Shown: positions 23,714 to 35,140 of the stretch, piece after piece
Layout of the letters: each line of letters starts with the position of its first letter
Numbering within the stretch: the stretch's first letter is position 1
DNA from: Tetrastigma voinierianum
Taxonomy: Eukaryota; Streptophyta; Magnoliopsida; Vitales; Vitaceae
Assembly: GCA_016808115.1 (NCBI GenBank)
Contig: JAEQBH010000657.1
Coordinates: 1,922,001-1,986,000 of the forward strand
Direction: 5' to 3'
DNA length: 64,000 nt
The notes under the pieces: generated by a model
What the model saw: only the letters and a program-made list of their open reading frames with translations
Databases searched by the model: none
What the model was told of the DNA's origin: nothing
Program-made: the position numbers and the translations under genes

Positions 23714-23937
23714 ATGTACTCATGGCTTGCGTGTGTCACGGCAGCTCGTTGCCTCGAAGCGTGGTCCCATTATACGGAATTGGCAGTGTATAGGTAACTA
23801 GATTTCGCGAAGACAAGTCAACGGTGGTCCGTTTTCCATGGAATACAGAAAAATTCCGAGGTTTCAACTTTTGTATCGTGGCAATGAGTTCAGTGTTTGC
23901 CGTTTTTTGAAAAGTTCAAAATTTACCAGGGTTTACA
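23714..23937 (-). repeat. Delta LTR, U3-side end, minus orientation
   Basis: Continues the delta LTR cut at 15499. Its right end reads TTCAAAATTTACCAGGGTTTACA, the reverse complement of a decayed TGTAAA-CCTGGTAAATTTTGAA. This matches the start TGTAAAACCCGTGAAAATTT of the solo delta LTR at 51707. The LTR therefore begins at 23937 on the minus strand. Confidence 0.65.
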
Positions 23938-25190
23938 TTCTGGTATGCATTGCTGTGCTCCTTAGTAAAAAACATATTCTCTAACCAACGTCTTGTAATC
24001 TAGTTAGATTTGGATGAGTACACATATGCACAGATAGGTTTGCATAGAACTCGGCCTGATTTGAGCAACAAATGACTTGATTTATAAGCGCTCGTGAATT
24101 ATTTTCTCTAAGAATTGATAATACCTTAGTGTGAAGTCTTTGGGATGTTAAGTCCTTTTGCTGACCAAGGTTCTCTAAGAAACTATAGGTCATAATAGCA
24201 GCGTAACCGAGACTTGAAGAGCAAGGGTGATGCATTGTCCTTGGCGAACTTTAGACAACCACGTAAACCTTGCTTGGTAAAGGAGGGTTCAAAGCGTGCG
24301 GCTTCTTTGGCGAGTCGATACGGCGGGGCCTGCTTGTGGGTGTAGAGAACCAGGAATCAAAGGAAGAAGAAGACTCATCCTTCTCAGAAGTTGTCTAGAT
24401 GGAGTCGAATGAGAACTCGTTCGAACTGGGTTGAGGTCGTTTGGACTTTGATTGAGCTATCTCCATTGTAAATTTTGAGTGCAGCTCAGTGTGTGCCCAT
24501 GCGGCGATCTAAAATGGCCTGAGTTCTTCTGATGGTCGGCTCAGGCGAGTTTCAAGTGGCTTGATCTGTTTGTTTTTAACATCGGGCTCATGGAAATTTA
24601 GTTTCCCATCTGGACTACCTCCGACAGAACTCTCCATCTTCTACCCAAAATTTCCAAAAACGAAGGGCAGGAATGTTGCTTCTTCTTCCATAAGATCTCC
24701 TAAAGCCCAAGAGTTGACAAGAGGTGCCGAATTGAGAGGTCCAACATCAATGGGGTCCATGGCTAAACTCTCTTAGCTAAAGGTCCCACATTTGTCATCG
24801 GAACTCCCCTTTCTCACGTTTTTCTTTTTGGACCCACCAGATTTGATCATAATCATCTTGAAAATCAAATATGTTTGGAAAGAAAAGGTGAAATTTGGAA
24901 ACTTTATGCTTTCTTGAGGGAATTTTCATAAGATGATAGGTGTCTTTGCTGCTACACAATACTACCCTTTAAATAAGGCTCCAAAAACCCACCCCAAAGG
25001 TCACACCTTTTGGGTTTTAACAATTGACTCATTAATAGGGTGATTAGAATTCACGAAGGGACACACCTCCTCATTGTTTTGTTCTAGTAGGACTGGGTCG
25101 AACCACCTTCTATAGTTGTTATAACGCTTCAAAACTCTCTCATTTTTGTTCAATTTTTTATTTCATTTCTATTCTTTATATTTTTTTGAA
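23938..25190 (-). pseudogene. Decayed region 3' of copia pol, possible second ORF
   Basis: This lies downstream of the copia RNase H on the same strand. Reading leftward from about 24765, broken frames give MDPIDVGPL..., then SSNEFSFDS and SRPRRIDSP near 24440-24310, and EFYANLSVH near 24045. A basic/serine-rich start followed by an EFYANL motif is typical of the 'putative plant transposon protein' second ORF carried by several plant LTR elements. Stops and shifts are frequent. The assignment to the copia element rests on strand and adjacency. 24780-25190 has no motif I can name and may include LTR sequence. Confidence 0.35.
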
Positions 25191-25194
25191 TTAA

Positions 25195-26905
25195 AAAATA
25201 TTACATAATACATAGACCAAATGAGGAATCTGAGAGTTTCAAACTTGGTGGCATCCAAACCCTTGGTGAATATATCGGCCAATAGAGTTTCAGTGGATAT
25301 GTGCCTTAGATCCATGATCCTGTCTTCAACCAAGCTTCTAATATAATGTTGACGAATGTCTATATGCTTAGTTCTCGAATGCTAGATGAGATTCTTCGAA
25401 ATGTTGATGGCACTTAAGTTGTCATAGTAGAGAGTTAGAACATCCTTTGGGACTCCATATTGTTTGAGCATGTTCTTTATCCAAATGAGTTTTGTGCATC
25501 CACTTCCAACTGGTATGTATTCTGCCTTAGCTATGGAGAGTGATATAAAGTTCTATTTTCTACTAAACCAAGACACAAGATTGTTTCCAAGGAAGAAGCA
25601 TCCTCCAGAAGTGCTCTTTCTTTTCCTTAGAGTTTCTAGCCCAATCAACATCACAAGATCACACCAAGCTAGCTAAGGTATCATGTGTGTACCAAATGCC
25701 AAATTCAACTATTCCACTAACATATTTGATGATTTTCTTAACAGCTACAAGATTAATTTCTTTGGGACATGCCTAGTACCTTGCACAAATCCCCACACTA
25801 TAGCATAGTCCGGACGACTGGGGATCAAATACAAAAGACTCCCAATCATGCTTCTATAGAGAGTTTGATTAACATCATTACTAGCTTCTTCTCGAGTAAT
25901 CTTTTCATGGGTTCCAATAGGAGTCCTTCTATGCTTTGTAGAATCCAGTCTTAACTTTCAAACCAAGTTCTTCGCATATTTGGACTAAGAAACAAAGGTG
26001 CCAGAGCTAGTTTTCCTTAATTAAAGTCCAATGAAGTAAGTTCATTTTCCAACCAACCTTATTTCAAACTCGGTGCTCATGTGTTCCACGAAATGTTAGA
26101 CCATCCTCTAAGACATGGGTCAAAAGACTATGTGATTCACATTTATCTAGGCCACAATTACTTCCCCTTGGCTACCCTTGATGAAGAGAGTGTGATCTGC
26201 TCCCACTATAGTGTATCCCTTTTTTTTATGAGGTACTTGGTTAGCCTTTCATTCCAAGCTCTTGGATCTTGCTTTAGCCCATAGAGAGCCTTTTTTAGTC
26301 TATAAACGCGGTCAGGTTAAAGCAAGTCATTAAAGCCTTTTGGTTGTGCCACATATACTTCTTCATTCAGGTACCCATTCAGGAATGCACTCTTAATGTC
26401 CATCTGATATATTTGGAACCTTGGAGTGCAAGCAAAGGCCATTAGTAGCCTTATGGACTTCAGACAAGCTACCGCTGCAAAGGTCTCATTGAAATCTAGT
26501 CCTTCTATCTGAGTGTAGCCTTGAGCAACCAGTTGTGCCTTGTTCCTAGTGATGTTGCCATTCTCATATGTTTTGTTTTTTAAGATCCACTTCATTACAA
26601 TAACATTTACATGATGAGGTTTTGGTACCAAGTCCTAGACTTCGTTCCGTCTGAATTGAGTCAGTTCCTCCTACATGGCATTGATCCATAATTCATCATG
26701 CCTCTTTGTAGTTTTTGGGCTCAATAGTGGAGGTGTAGTAGGTGAGTCCAATCATTTCCCAATAATTCACTTTAGGAATTCTGTGAGTTTGAATAATACT
26801 TTCCAAATCTCCAATGATGTTAGAGGCTAGATTATTCTTTTGAATATTTTTGGAGGTCTCACAAGCCTAACTACCAAATATCCTCGAGTCTTCTTGGCCC
26901 AATTT
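25195..26905 (-). pseudogene. pol: Ty1/copia pol: RT and RNase H remnant
   Basis: Minus strand. The frame at 26631-26317 carries the copia RT N-terminal half: MKWILKNKTYENGN, then LVAQGYTQIEGLDFNETF and YQMDIKSAFLNGYLNEEVYV, which includes the first catalytic Asp. Further left the YVDD box position (about 26150) reads NVNH-like, so the catalytic aspartates are lost. DVNQTLYRSMIGSLLYL (about 25870), KSTSGGCF (about 25590) and the terminal ADIFTKGLDATKFETLRFLI-like stretch (about 25270-25210) mark RNase H. The pol is cut at 26905 by element C1 and its upstream part continues at 49021. It has many frameshifts. Confidence 0.8.
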
Positions 26906-28160
26906 TGAAAGTGAGTGTTTAAAGTTGGTAAAAATCTGAGCAGTGCGCCTGGTATAGCGTTGAGTTCCGTAGTGCCGGTGGCTGATCAAAGTGTCGTTCC
27001 CACGAAAGCGTCTTGAGATCTGCGGCAATGACCTAGACAATATTTGGATCGATCTTATAAGCGAATTATGACTAAATTAAGTGATTTAAGGAAATTAAAT
27101 ATAAAATTTTGATTTAAGATAATGATGAGAGAACGAGGTTTGCCTTCGCCTACCCTTTTTGATGGTTTAACCTGAATGGCATTATTTGTATTTCATATGA
27201 TTTATGTTAGCGGGTTGATCATGCTAAGATATTCTCTCTCAGATATACTTTATCTCGCTAATGGGGTGTATTGCATCTGTGAGCCCTGGCTCAGAGATGT
27301 AAATGTGCGAAACCACAGTCTTTAGCTTGGAGCCTTGAGATATCTCTATTCCTTATTAACCAAGTGTTACTTTGCCCTTGTCCCTAGGTCATCTTCTCTT
27401 GATATCAGACTCCTAGCATTAGCATGCCACAATTGGCGATATGCCATGTGATTAAATTCGGGAGTAAACGACCATACGAATTCATACCCGATATTAAATA
27501 AACCCACAGTAAAGTAGTAATCGCTAATGGTCTACATTAGGGATTGACCAGACATGAGAGAAAAGTTAGTTCATAGTGATTTTCATTACGGCGAAGATTT
27601 TCAGCATCAAGCGAATCGGAAAGAAGCTACTGAAAAAGCCATCTTCACGATCTCTCGAATCCGTCTCACTTGATCTCTCTCATCAGTCTCTCCTTGTATT
27701 TAGTGCCTCTGATCCCCCTGCGCCTCCGAGTAGCCCTTTTATATCTGGCGAGATCAGGGCCCATCAACATTGAAAAATCAAAGTTTTAACTCTCCGGAGT
27801 CTAAAAAAAAGGACGCCGCTGCCGCGGTGAGGAGACTACGCAGCGGCATACGAGGCCGGAATCAGCCCGTCCGATTCACGGCAACATAGGCCTCCACCTG
27901 CGTGAAGTGCTACGCCACAGCATGGAGTGCCTTGCAACTGCGTACCTGAGGCTCTGCTGCACTTCATTGCTTTCTCTTCTTTGGTTCTTTTCTGCTATTA
28001 TTTAGCTACCTTTTTTATTCCAATATCGCCATGTCCTATAAAACATTATAGTATGGGGGATTAGCACAATATTAGTGCATATGAATGTGAATCATGCAGT
28101 TAACTATAAAAAAACATAGAAATTTTACTGAAATGCATGCATAATTCACTCCGTCCAACA
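26906..28160 (-). repeat. C1 3' LTR (beta family)
   Basis: It matches 47724-49020 in the same orientation: TGAAAGTGAGTGTTTAAA at the left end, GTCGTTCCCACGAA near 26992-27005, GACCTAGACAATATTTGGATC, TTTAAGATAATGATGAGAGAAC and ATTCACATTCATATGC-type sequence near 28080. The right end is CCAACA at 28160, followed by the reverse-complement polypurine tract. It contains a GC-rich island (27810-27960) with ACGCC-type motifs. Confidence 0.8.
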
Positions 28161-28174
28161 CCCTGACTTAGCTT
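28161..28174 (-). promoter_or_regulatory. C1 polypurine tract
   Basis: On the minus strand AAGCTAAGTCAGGG abuts the 3' LTR start. It corresponds to AAGCTAAGTTGGGG at the same position in C2 (42646-42659). It would prime plus-strand DNA synthesis. Confidence 0.55.
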
Positions 28175-29029
28175 CTTGTATCCCAAGCGAACATACTCAA
28201 CACGAGGGCCTTGCAGTAAAATGTAATAACCGCAGTGCTAGAACTTTGGTGAGGTTCCTATATTGAGATCGATTGATGACTCCTGTAGGTTGGTTAAGAG
28301 ACACCGGGCATTCGGTTCCCCTCGACGTCACCGAACACTTTCGACGAGCCTCGAGGCCCTAGGTATCGATCATCCATCCTCGTCATGTAGCGAGCTGTTA
28401 AAGTGATGGCTCCGGCCGGGTTGAACCGAAGCATTAGGCTTTGAAGAAGCCCTCGGATTTGTGCCTGGATTAGGTGGATGATCCACTTATTCCAAACCAT
28501 ACCATTTCCTTTTATTTCTTCTTTATATATATATATTTGGGGCTCAAAGGTGATCCTCTTTTTCTAAGGTGTCCCATCACTTAGGTGTTTAAAATTTCCA
28601 AGGTTCATAGAACTCTTGCATGGTGAGTCTAGAGTCAAGGCATACCCCGAAGACCACGTGTGTGTGTGCGCGATAGATTACTTCGGGAAATGATTTCTTT
28701 AGATCTAAAAGGGGCAGCCAAACATGGTTATTTCCAACTTTATACAATGCAGTCTCGATCATCAAACAACCTTGGAGTTCCCTATTTCATCGAAACACAG
28801 GTTTTTGCGATTACTATGGCTCCCTTTTTTTTTTTTTGTAATCATGGTCAACACTAAGGCTGAGAACAATTAATACCAACTCTGGAAACTACCATATCAT
28901 AATATTTATGATAAACCTATTTGATTACATAGTGAGCAGGCTCGGTCTTTAAACATGCATAAAAAAAACGAAACAAACTAAACTAACGAAAATTAGACCT
29001 AAAACTTATAAAGATAAAAAATAATAATA
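28175..29029 (-). other. C1 untranslated region 3' of second ORF
   Basis: Non-coding. It holds a short TA run near 28526, a T-run at 28827-28839 and an AAT microsatellite at 29019-29037. No gene is seen. Confidence 0.5.
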
Positions 29030-30225
29030 ATAATAATAAGTAACCTTAAGCTGACCCGTACCTACATACACCCCGAACTTAAAGCGACGGTTTCCTCGAT
29101 GATAGAGAAGAAAATAAAGGCATAGAATACGTCGGAGAATCCTTGTGGTGGTGGTGTGTGAAGAGAGGGTGAGCGACTCTTGCATGATATGGTCTGGTAC
29201 GGGCGAATGATGGCCATCTTGACCCTGATGGCGTCCATGTTCTGACTCAAGGCAACACGGTCTTTGCGGACTCATCCCGATATGCATCGGCTTAGGTGGT
29301 GAGCCCGTGAATACGGTTTTCCGGGGGTGAGTCGAAGCGGAGGGACCTCGGTCGCAGATCTCGGGGTCACCCTTGCTTGGAGTGTGGGCACTCACAACAT
29401 CATCGTCAGTCTCCTCATCGAATCGTAAGCTCGAGCCGCCTTAGGAGTGGTATGGGTAAGCCTACTACTGCTCCTCAAGTCCCAGCATCGGGACCTCGGC
29501 CGGTTAGCATAGCTGGAGTGTCGGTGAGGGGTGGATCGGGGCCCGTCGTCTCCCTTAGGTTATTTCAGTCAACCCAGCTTGATGGCCGACCAGATGTCAA
29601 GCGGAAACCCATGGTCATAGCGTATAGAAGAATCTTCTTGTCCTTCATAATTGCGCTAAGGTGCAGAGTAGGCTAGATTTTTACACATAAAAAATTATAC
29701 CAGACCTTAGCCACGGGCTTGAGGGAGTGCATCTAAAAGTGGTGGGAAATCCTGTCCCGATGGTTAGTGTTTCCACCATACTGGCCACAGTGAACTCACG
29801 CATCGAATTAGCCATAATCTATATTGTAATTAGTGCTCACATGCCACACTTTCGTCATCAGCCTGTGATGAAATCACATTGATGATCTGGGCACCAAACT
29901 CTACCCACTTGCCTCGGATGAAAATAGTGTTGGAGACCTTGAAAGGTAAATTGGAGTGGAACTCCCACACGATTGGGGCTACTCCGGGGACAGGGGGTGC
30001 ACAGAGCGTCTGCCAGACACGGTTTTGGATAGTGAAGTTGAAGAACGCATTTGAGGTAGGGAAACCACATTTTGGGACAAATGAGCGGTTGAACAGGGAC
30101 TCGTGAAAGATCCGCTAGGCCTCCCAGGAAATGAACCTGTGTGGATCTTCCGGAGGGGGTAGTGCCGCCCTCGAGGTAGAGCTGGATCGCTGTCTTTTGG
30201 CTAGGGTCGACTTCCGTGGGGCCAT
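29030..30225 (-). pseudogene. C1 env-like second ORF (putative plant transposon protein type)
   Basis: Minus strand. The start is chosen at 30225, where MAPRKSTLAKRQRSS opens a basic, serine-rich N-terminus. Then come FISWEA..IFHESLFNRSFVPKCGF (30135-30055), VWEFHSNLPFK (near 29965), IRGKWVEFGAQIIN (29920-29880) and KDKKILLYAMTMG (near 29630-29600). These are the landmarks of the domain called putative plant transposon protein, found in second ORFs of Athila-type elements where an envelope gene would sit. The biochemical role is unknown. A histidine-rich tail follows to about 29030. Several stops break the frame. Confidence 0.6.
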
Positions 30226-30889
30226 GGTGGTGTCCCAGAACAAGTCTACAAACAAGCGAGAGAGACAGGGAAAGAGGCGGCCAAATCAGTGTGGAAAATG
30301 GTCGGTCGGATTTATAAGGCCCAAAAATTTGTGCCCGCTCTCATGGCGTAGGGCTCTATGCGGCGAGCGTGGCTGCACTGTGACCGCAGGCTCTGTTCTG
30401 CGTGCAGGGGATTGGATAATGGCTACGCGTGACGTAGGGCTCCATTTATTTGCTTGCGAAAGTTAAATGAAAAATTTCCCTCTGACATTAGGCGTAGATC
30501 CTGTAACGCCAGTAGAGATCTACATCCTGACGTCTTTCAAAGTATAGTCCGGTTTTCTTTTCTTTAAACCTAAATTTGGCCTTTTCACATTGTAATAAAC
30601 ATACGAGCCCTTGGTGGCGGTGCTTGCACCCTTGAAAGCCACTGAAAAACTCCTGAGCATATTAAAACAACAAAAGCGAGAAAGTCAGCGAGAAAAATGT
30701 GCCCAGAAGAGCAATTAAAAGATCTAAATAATACAAGTTCAAAGGAAAGGATCTCCCGATACTTAGGTTGCCTCGAAGCGCTCGTTTAATGTCGTTAGCT
30801 TGACATTCACATAGCGTACAACGAGGCCAGAAAAATCGCGGAAGCGGTAGTGACCTTCCACACCGCCTACTTGTCACATAGGGTATTGC
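30226..30889 (-). other. C1 spacer between integrase and second ORF
   Basis: Non-coding. Near 30760-30800 the minus strand reads GCGCTTCGAGGCAACCTAAG, preceded by a GTCAAGCTAACGACATTAAA stretch. This is the short motif with GGAGGCAACCC that typically follows pol in Athila-type elements and is also seen at 42195 in C2 and at 62563 in D. No gene is seen. Confidence 0.5.
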
Positions 30890-32050
30890 TTAGAATGGTG
30901 TCATCTTCTGCAGATTACGCTCCAAAATACGTTTGATCTCTGGGCGTGACTTTGGCTTGTCCCTTCTTTGGTGCATTATCTCGACCCCTCCGCAAGGAAA
31001 TACTTGAGCTGCGTGAGCGGACTTGACCATTTTGACTTGACTAACTGGGAAGAGTTCAGCTAGGAATTGAGCAATGAGACTTCTTGTTGACTCGACTCTG
31101 CCCAAATATCTTGTCATGCGAGCTTCGTCTTTCATATAGATTCGAGCATTCTCATAAGCCTCATTGAGAATTCATCTAATTCAGCAAGTTCAGCAGCATT
31201 CGGCTATAAAGCTCTTTGCTATCCATGTTCGAAATCTGGTGCCCGATTATGCTCTATATTCTAATTCCACTGGAAAATGACAGGCTTTCCCATAAACTAA
31301 TCGGAATGGCGACATACCCAATGGGGTTTTAAATGTTGTCTTGTATGCCCAAAGCACGTCATCAATCTTCTTTGACCAGTCTTTCCTTGAACTATTGATT
31401 GTCTTCTCCACAATGGACTTTATCCCCAGATTGACACACCAGAAACGTCGTTACGCTGCGGGAGGTAAGCGAGTGAAGTGCGATGCCGCACACCATATTT
31501 TTGCAAGACCTTATCAACCATCTTGTTGCATAAATGAGTACCACCATCCATGATCAATGCTCGTGGAGTGCCGAACCATGTAAATATGTGTTCTTGAAGG
31601 AACTTGGCTACTACGGAATCATTAGTGCATGTTAGTGTGCTACCCATTTAGATGTAGTCCTGATAAGGAATATACAACTTACTGAATGAAGAGGGAAATG
31701 GATCCATGAAGTCCATCCCCCACAAGTCAAATAGCTCAACCTTTAGATTGTGCGCATGGGTGGTTCATCCCATTTGGAAATGTTGTCCATTCTTTGGCAC
31801 TTGTCACAGGTAAATACAAACTGGTGCGCATCCTTGAACAAGCTAGGCTAGTAGAAACTTGATTGAAGTACCTTTGCTGCTGTCCTCTAGCCTCAGTGTC
31901 CCCAGCATGATAAGGTGTGGCGGTGATTAGAATACCATTTCATCTTAGAGTACACATTGCCTTATCCTTGATTCGCCTGATGTTTGTATAAAATAGGTTA
32001 ACTCGGTAGTAATTAGCGAATGTGCGAAGAACCTCTTCTTACATTTGGTA
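30890..32050 (-). pseudogene. pol: C1 integrase remnant
   Basis: DDE integrase, minus strand, joining element DNA to the chromosome in intact relatives. Left to right on the minus strand: weak zinc-binding remnants (32000-31790), GMDFMDPFPSSF near 31715, then HIFTWFGTPRALIMDGGTHL at 31595-31540 with the second catalytic Asp, and KYGVRHRTSLAYLPQ near 31490. The catalytic Glu region is disrupted: the expected ENGQAEVSNRE reads NDVSGVS. The C-terminal part at 31135-30890 keeps VFPCGGVEIMHQ. It is frameshifted throughout. The intact order of motifs parallels C2. Confidence 0.7.
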
Positions 32051-32616
32051 TTCATCGAGAGGATAACCTTGACGCTAAGTAATTCACATAGTCGAAAACC
32101 ATGGAGCGGGCTTTGTGTCTTCAATTACTAAGAGAAATTTGCTCATCGAAATCATCATTAACACAATGCCTGCGTCTCTAGACCAGCTGTCGTGATAGAT
32201 GATTACCATGACTAGGTTCTCTATTCCCTTCTTGTCCTTGATTTCTAGGTCAAATTCTTGCAATAAGAGCACCCACCGTATTAGTCTCAGTTTTGCATCC
32301 TTTTTTGTCATTAGGTACTTAATGGCCGAGTAGTCAGTGTGCACTATTACCTTGTTGCCAATCAAATAGGGCTTAAATTTATCAAAGGCGAAAACAACAG
32401 CCAATAGCTCTTTTTCTATGGTGGCATAGTTCAATTAGGCATAATTCAAAGTCCGGCAAGCATAGTGAATAACCTTAAATATCCTTTCTCTTTTACGCGG
32501 CCTTTAGCCAGGTGCATAGTCGCGGCATCAGCATATTAGCTAAAGCGGGAGGTCCCCCGATCTAGTCTTCTGACTATGGGGCGGAGTACGATCTATCTTC
32601 GAGATTGAAAAAGCAC
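32051..32616 (-). pseudogene. pol: C1 RNase H remnant (left of C2 insertion)
   Basis: Minus strand. 32434-32084 reads NYATIEKELLAVVFAFDKF, then VHTDYSAIKYLMTKKDAK and LLLQEFDLEIKDKKG, with the conserved EKELL and HTD residues of the RNase H domain intact. Upstream (32616-32520) decayed sequence equals the AFSILKDKL region of C2, so this fragment continues the RT interrupted by C2's insertion. Confidence 0.75.
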
Positions 32617-33874
32617 TGATCGAATTGAAGCATGCATACGATACGGTACAATTTCCATGTGTTTTTTATAAGTTCAGTTGCCAGTTCTGCATTCATATTC
32701 GATGATATTGTACAATCCCACTGCCATGATATTTCGCAGAACATGGCGAAATCGGAATCAAAAGGAAGCTAGATAGAGGAAGGAACCAAGCGAAAATGAG
32801 GCAAGAAGTGCGGCCCGGGTCGTCTCGGTGCAGCTACGGTGAGAGACCCGTGGTTGTGCGGCGCCGCAGCGTGAAGGGGACCTGCCAGCGAACACGAAGC
32901 GAATGTTAGTCGCCTCGGGTACACCACGGAGAATGGGGCTTCGCCGTGGCGTAGCGACGTTTCCCATTCCAAAATGGGAGCTCAAAAAATTTGAATTGAT
33001 GGACCATTGATGGGCCCGAGTTGAGATAAAGGAAGGCGATTTGAGCCTGAGGAGGATGGGTGAAGGAAGCGAGACGGATAGAGAGAGAGATCGGTGAGCG
33101 AGTCGGAGATAAGCGAGAAGAACTGACTTCTTTCGTATTTTCTTCCTCCTAATTAGTGTAATCTTTGGAAATCTTTCATTTTGAATGATGTGAACTAACT
33201 TTTCTCTCTAGGGTTTTATTAACCCTAACCGCGCCATTATGGATTAATACTTTGATTGTGTTTTATTTAATATCGATATGGTCCCTATGGTTTTACTCAC
33301 GAATTAAATACATGCTATGAGTTGGCAGTACCAACGCATCTTGTACGAGGTCGATATCGAGAAGATGACTCCTTAGGGACATGGGTAAAGCAACGCTTGG
33401 TCAATTTGGGAATAGAGATATCAGCATTCAGAAGTGTAGCACAAGGGTTTTTCACTTTCATGCATCTCGGGTCGAGGGGGAGGCCGAGGAGATACGTACA
33501 CCTACAGCATGCGAGATGGCGGTTATATCTCGAGAGAGAGTAGCTTGTAGACACACGATCAACCCGCTAACATAAATCATATGAATATTAAATAAATGAA
33601 CTATTTGGTGAAATCCATTAGAATCTTTATTGTGAAGGCAAAACCTAGTTCTTATTACTAAACATAAACTTTAAGATTAGGTCTTTTTCTTAATTTAGTT
33701 TATTTATTCATAATTCGCGATAAGAATGGATCCAAATATTGTCTAAGGCACTAGATTAGTACTTAGCACGCTTCTCTTTGTGGGAACGACACTTGACTCG
33801 CCACTACACTGCGTGAACTCGAAGCGTATACTTGCGTGCGTGGGCAGCATTTTTACGACTTGCAGCTCGCTACA
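32617..33874 (+). repeat. C2 5' LTR (beta family)
   Basis: It starts TGATCGAATTGAAGCATGCATAC and parallels 42660-43904: CATGATATTTCGCAGAACATGG, AATCGGAATCAAAAGGAAGCTA, GACTTCTTTCGTATTT, CTAACTTTTCTCTCTAGGGTTTTA, GGACATGGGTAAAGCAACGC and GGGAACGAC near the end. It ends CTCGCTACA at 33874, directly before the primer-binding site. A GC island at 32810-32955 ends in CGCCGTGGCGTAGCG. Confidence 0.8.
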
Positions 33875-33875
33875 A

Positions 33876-33893
33876 TAGCGTCGAGTTTTGGTG
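33876..33893 (+). promoter_or_regulatory. C2 primer-binding site
   Basis: TAGCGTCGAGTTTTGGTGCGGA follows the LTR with one or two spacer bases. It is a decayed form of the TGGCGCCGTTGCCGGGGA site used by Athila-type elements. It supports the LTR boundary and plus orientation. Confidence 0.5.
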
Positions 33894-34189
33894 CGGATTC
33901 TTAGGGAAATTTTAGTGTTAATATTGACAACCGTGCCATAGATTGTACTTTAGATCAACTTCATTTTATTTTATTTAGTTTTTTTTATTTTACTATTATT
34001 ATTCGTCGTTTTAGGCATTGTGCCTTATTTCATTTGTGTTGTTACTTGGTCTCGCCTTCATACCAGTGATTTCAGGAAAGCATTTAGTGTGCATCAAAGA
34101 TTCAGTGGGAATTACTTCCGTTCGATCTGAACCGGAAACGGACATTACATGTCGATTATGCGGAGCGTGCGGAAAGCGAGGTTAAAGAT
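33894..34189 (+). other. C2 leader with gag deleted
   Basis: An AT-rich leader (TTTATTTTATTTAG type) up to about 34100, then about 90 bases of undefined decayed sequence leading straight into the pre-protease part of pol. A normal Gag coding region of well over a kilobase, such as that of C1 at 46000-47560, is absent. Confidence 0.6.
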
Positions 34190-35140
34190 CGGCAGGCCAC
34201 AGAAGGCGGACCTCTTATCTGATCAGTACCCTCGTGCGAGGAAGAATAAATTGAATGACGATTCACTAAGTTTATGGAAGTGTTGAGCGCATATCAACAT
34301 TCCATTCAACGCGTGGGTTAAACGGATGCTAAGATTACGTAAAATTCATGGAAAAGATACTCTTAAAGAAAAGAAGATTGTGGGATTTGAGGCAGTGGAA
34401 CCTACCAGGAATGCAGTGCCATCTATCAGCTGTGAAAGACCGAGGCGGTTTACTATCCCTTCTTACCATCGGGAACTGCCATCTTTGAGAGGGCTTTGTG
34501 TGACTTGGAGCAGTATAAACCTCATGTCGTTATCCATATTCGACATTTGGGATTAGGTAGGCTCGCCCAATTCTGATCCGCAGCCGGTTAAGCGTATAGG
34601 TCGGCAAAGCACTCGGGGTGATAGAAGACGTCTTGGTAAAGGTAGACAAGTTTATCTTCCCGGAAAATTTCATCGTTCTGGACATGGAAGAAGATAAAGA
34701 AATAACCATAATATTGGGTAGACCTTTTCTAGCTATTTGTTTGACGATGATTGATGTGCGTGGGGCGAAATTGAGAGTGCGAGAATGGCGGTCGAGTTGA
34801 TATGCTGAGGTTGCGAGACACCCTGTAGAGAGTGACGCATACTTCATGATAGAGATCGTGGACGCCATAGTGTCTAGCCATAGTGATCCTACTGACCCTT
34901 TGGAGACTAACCTGGTATGGAGTGAATCGGAAGAATTGGGAGAAGAGGTCAAAGAGTATGTGAGATGGATGGACTCCTTCCAGCCTAATAGAAGGAAATA
35001 CTATGAACCCCTATGGGAAATTTCTCAAACGTTAGTGTCATCATTCAAACAACCACCCAAGATGGAACAAAAGCCACTACCCAATCATTTGAGATATGCT
35101 TATCTTGGGGAAGCCTCCCGTTACCGATTGATTATTTAAG
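34190..35140 (+). pseudogene. pol: C2 pol N-terminus and protease remnant
   Basis: Broken frames give YPRARKNKLNDD (34230-34265), HINIPF (34294-34312), a TIPSYHRELPSLRGLC stretch (34452-34505, the TIPCTIG..FERALCDLGAS region) and SSINLMSLSIFD (34510-34546), then VIEDVLVKVDKFIFP and FIVLDMEEDKE with IILGRPFLA (34617-34735). The catalytic D-L/S-G motif is damaged. 34846-35139 is the acidic linker before RT (SESEELGEEVKEYVRWMDSF, then KPLPNHLRYAYLGEASRY). The order matches C1 at 45940-45050 read on the other strand. Confidence 0.7.
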
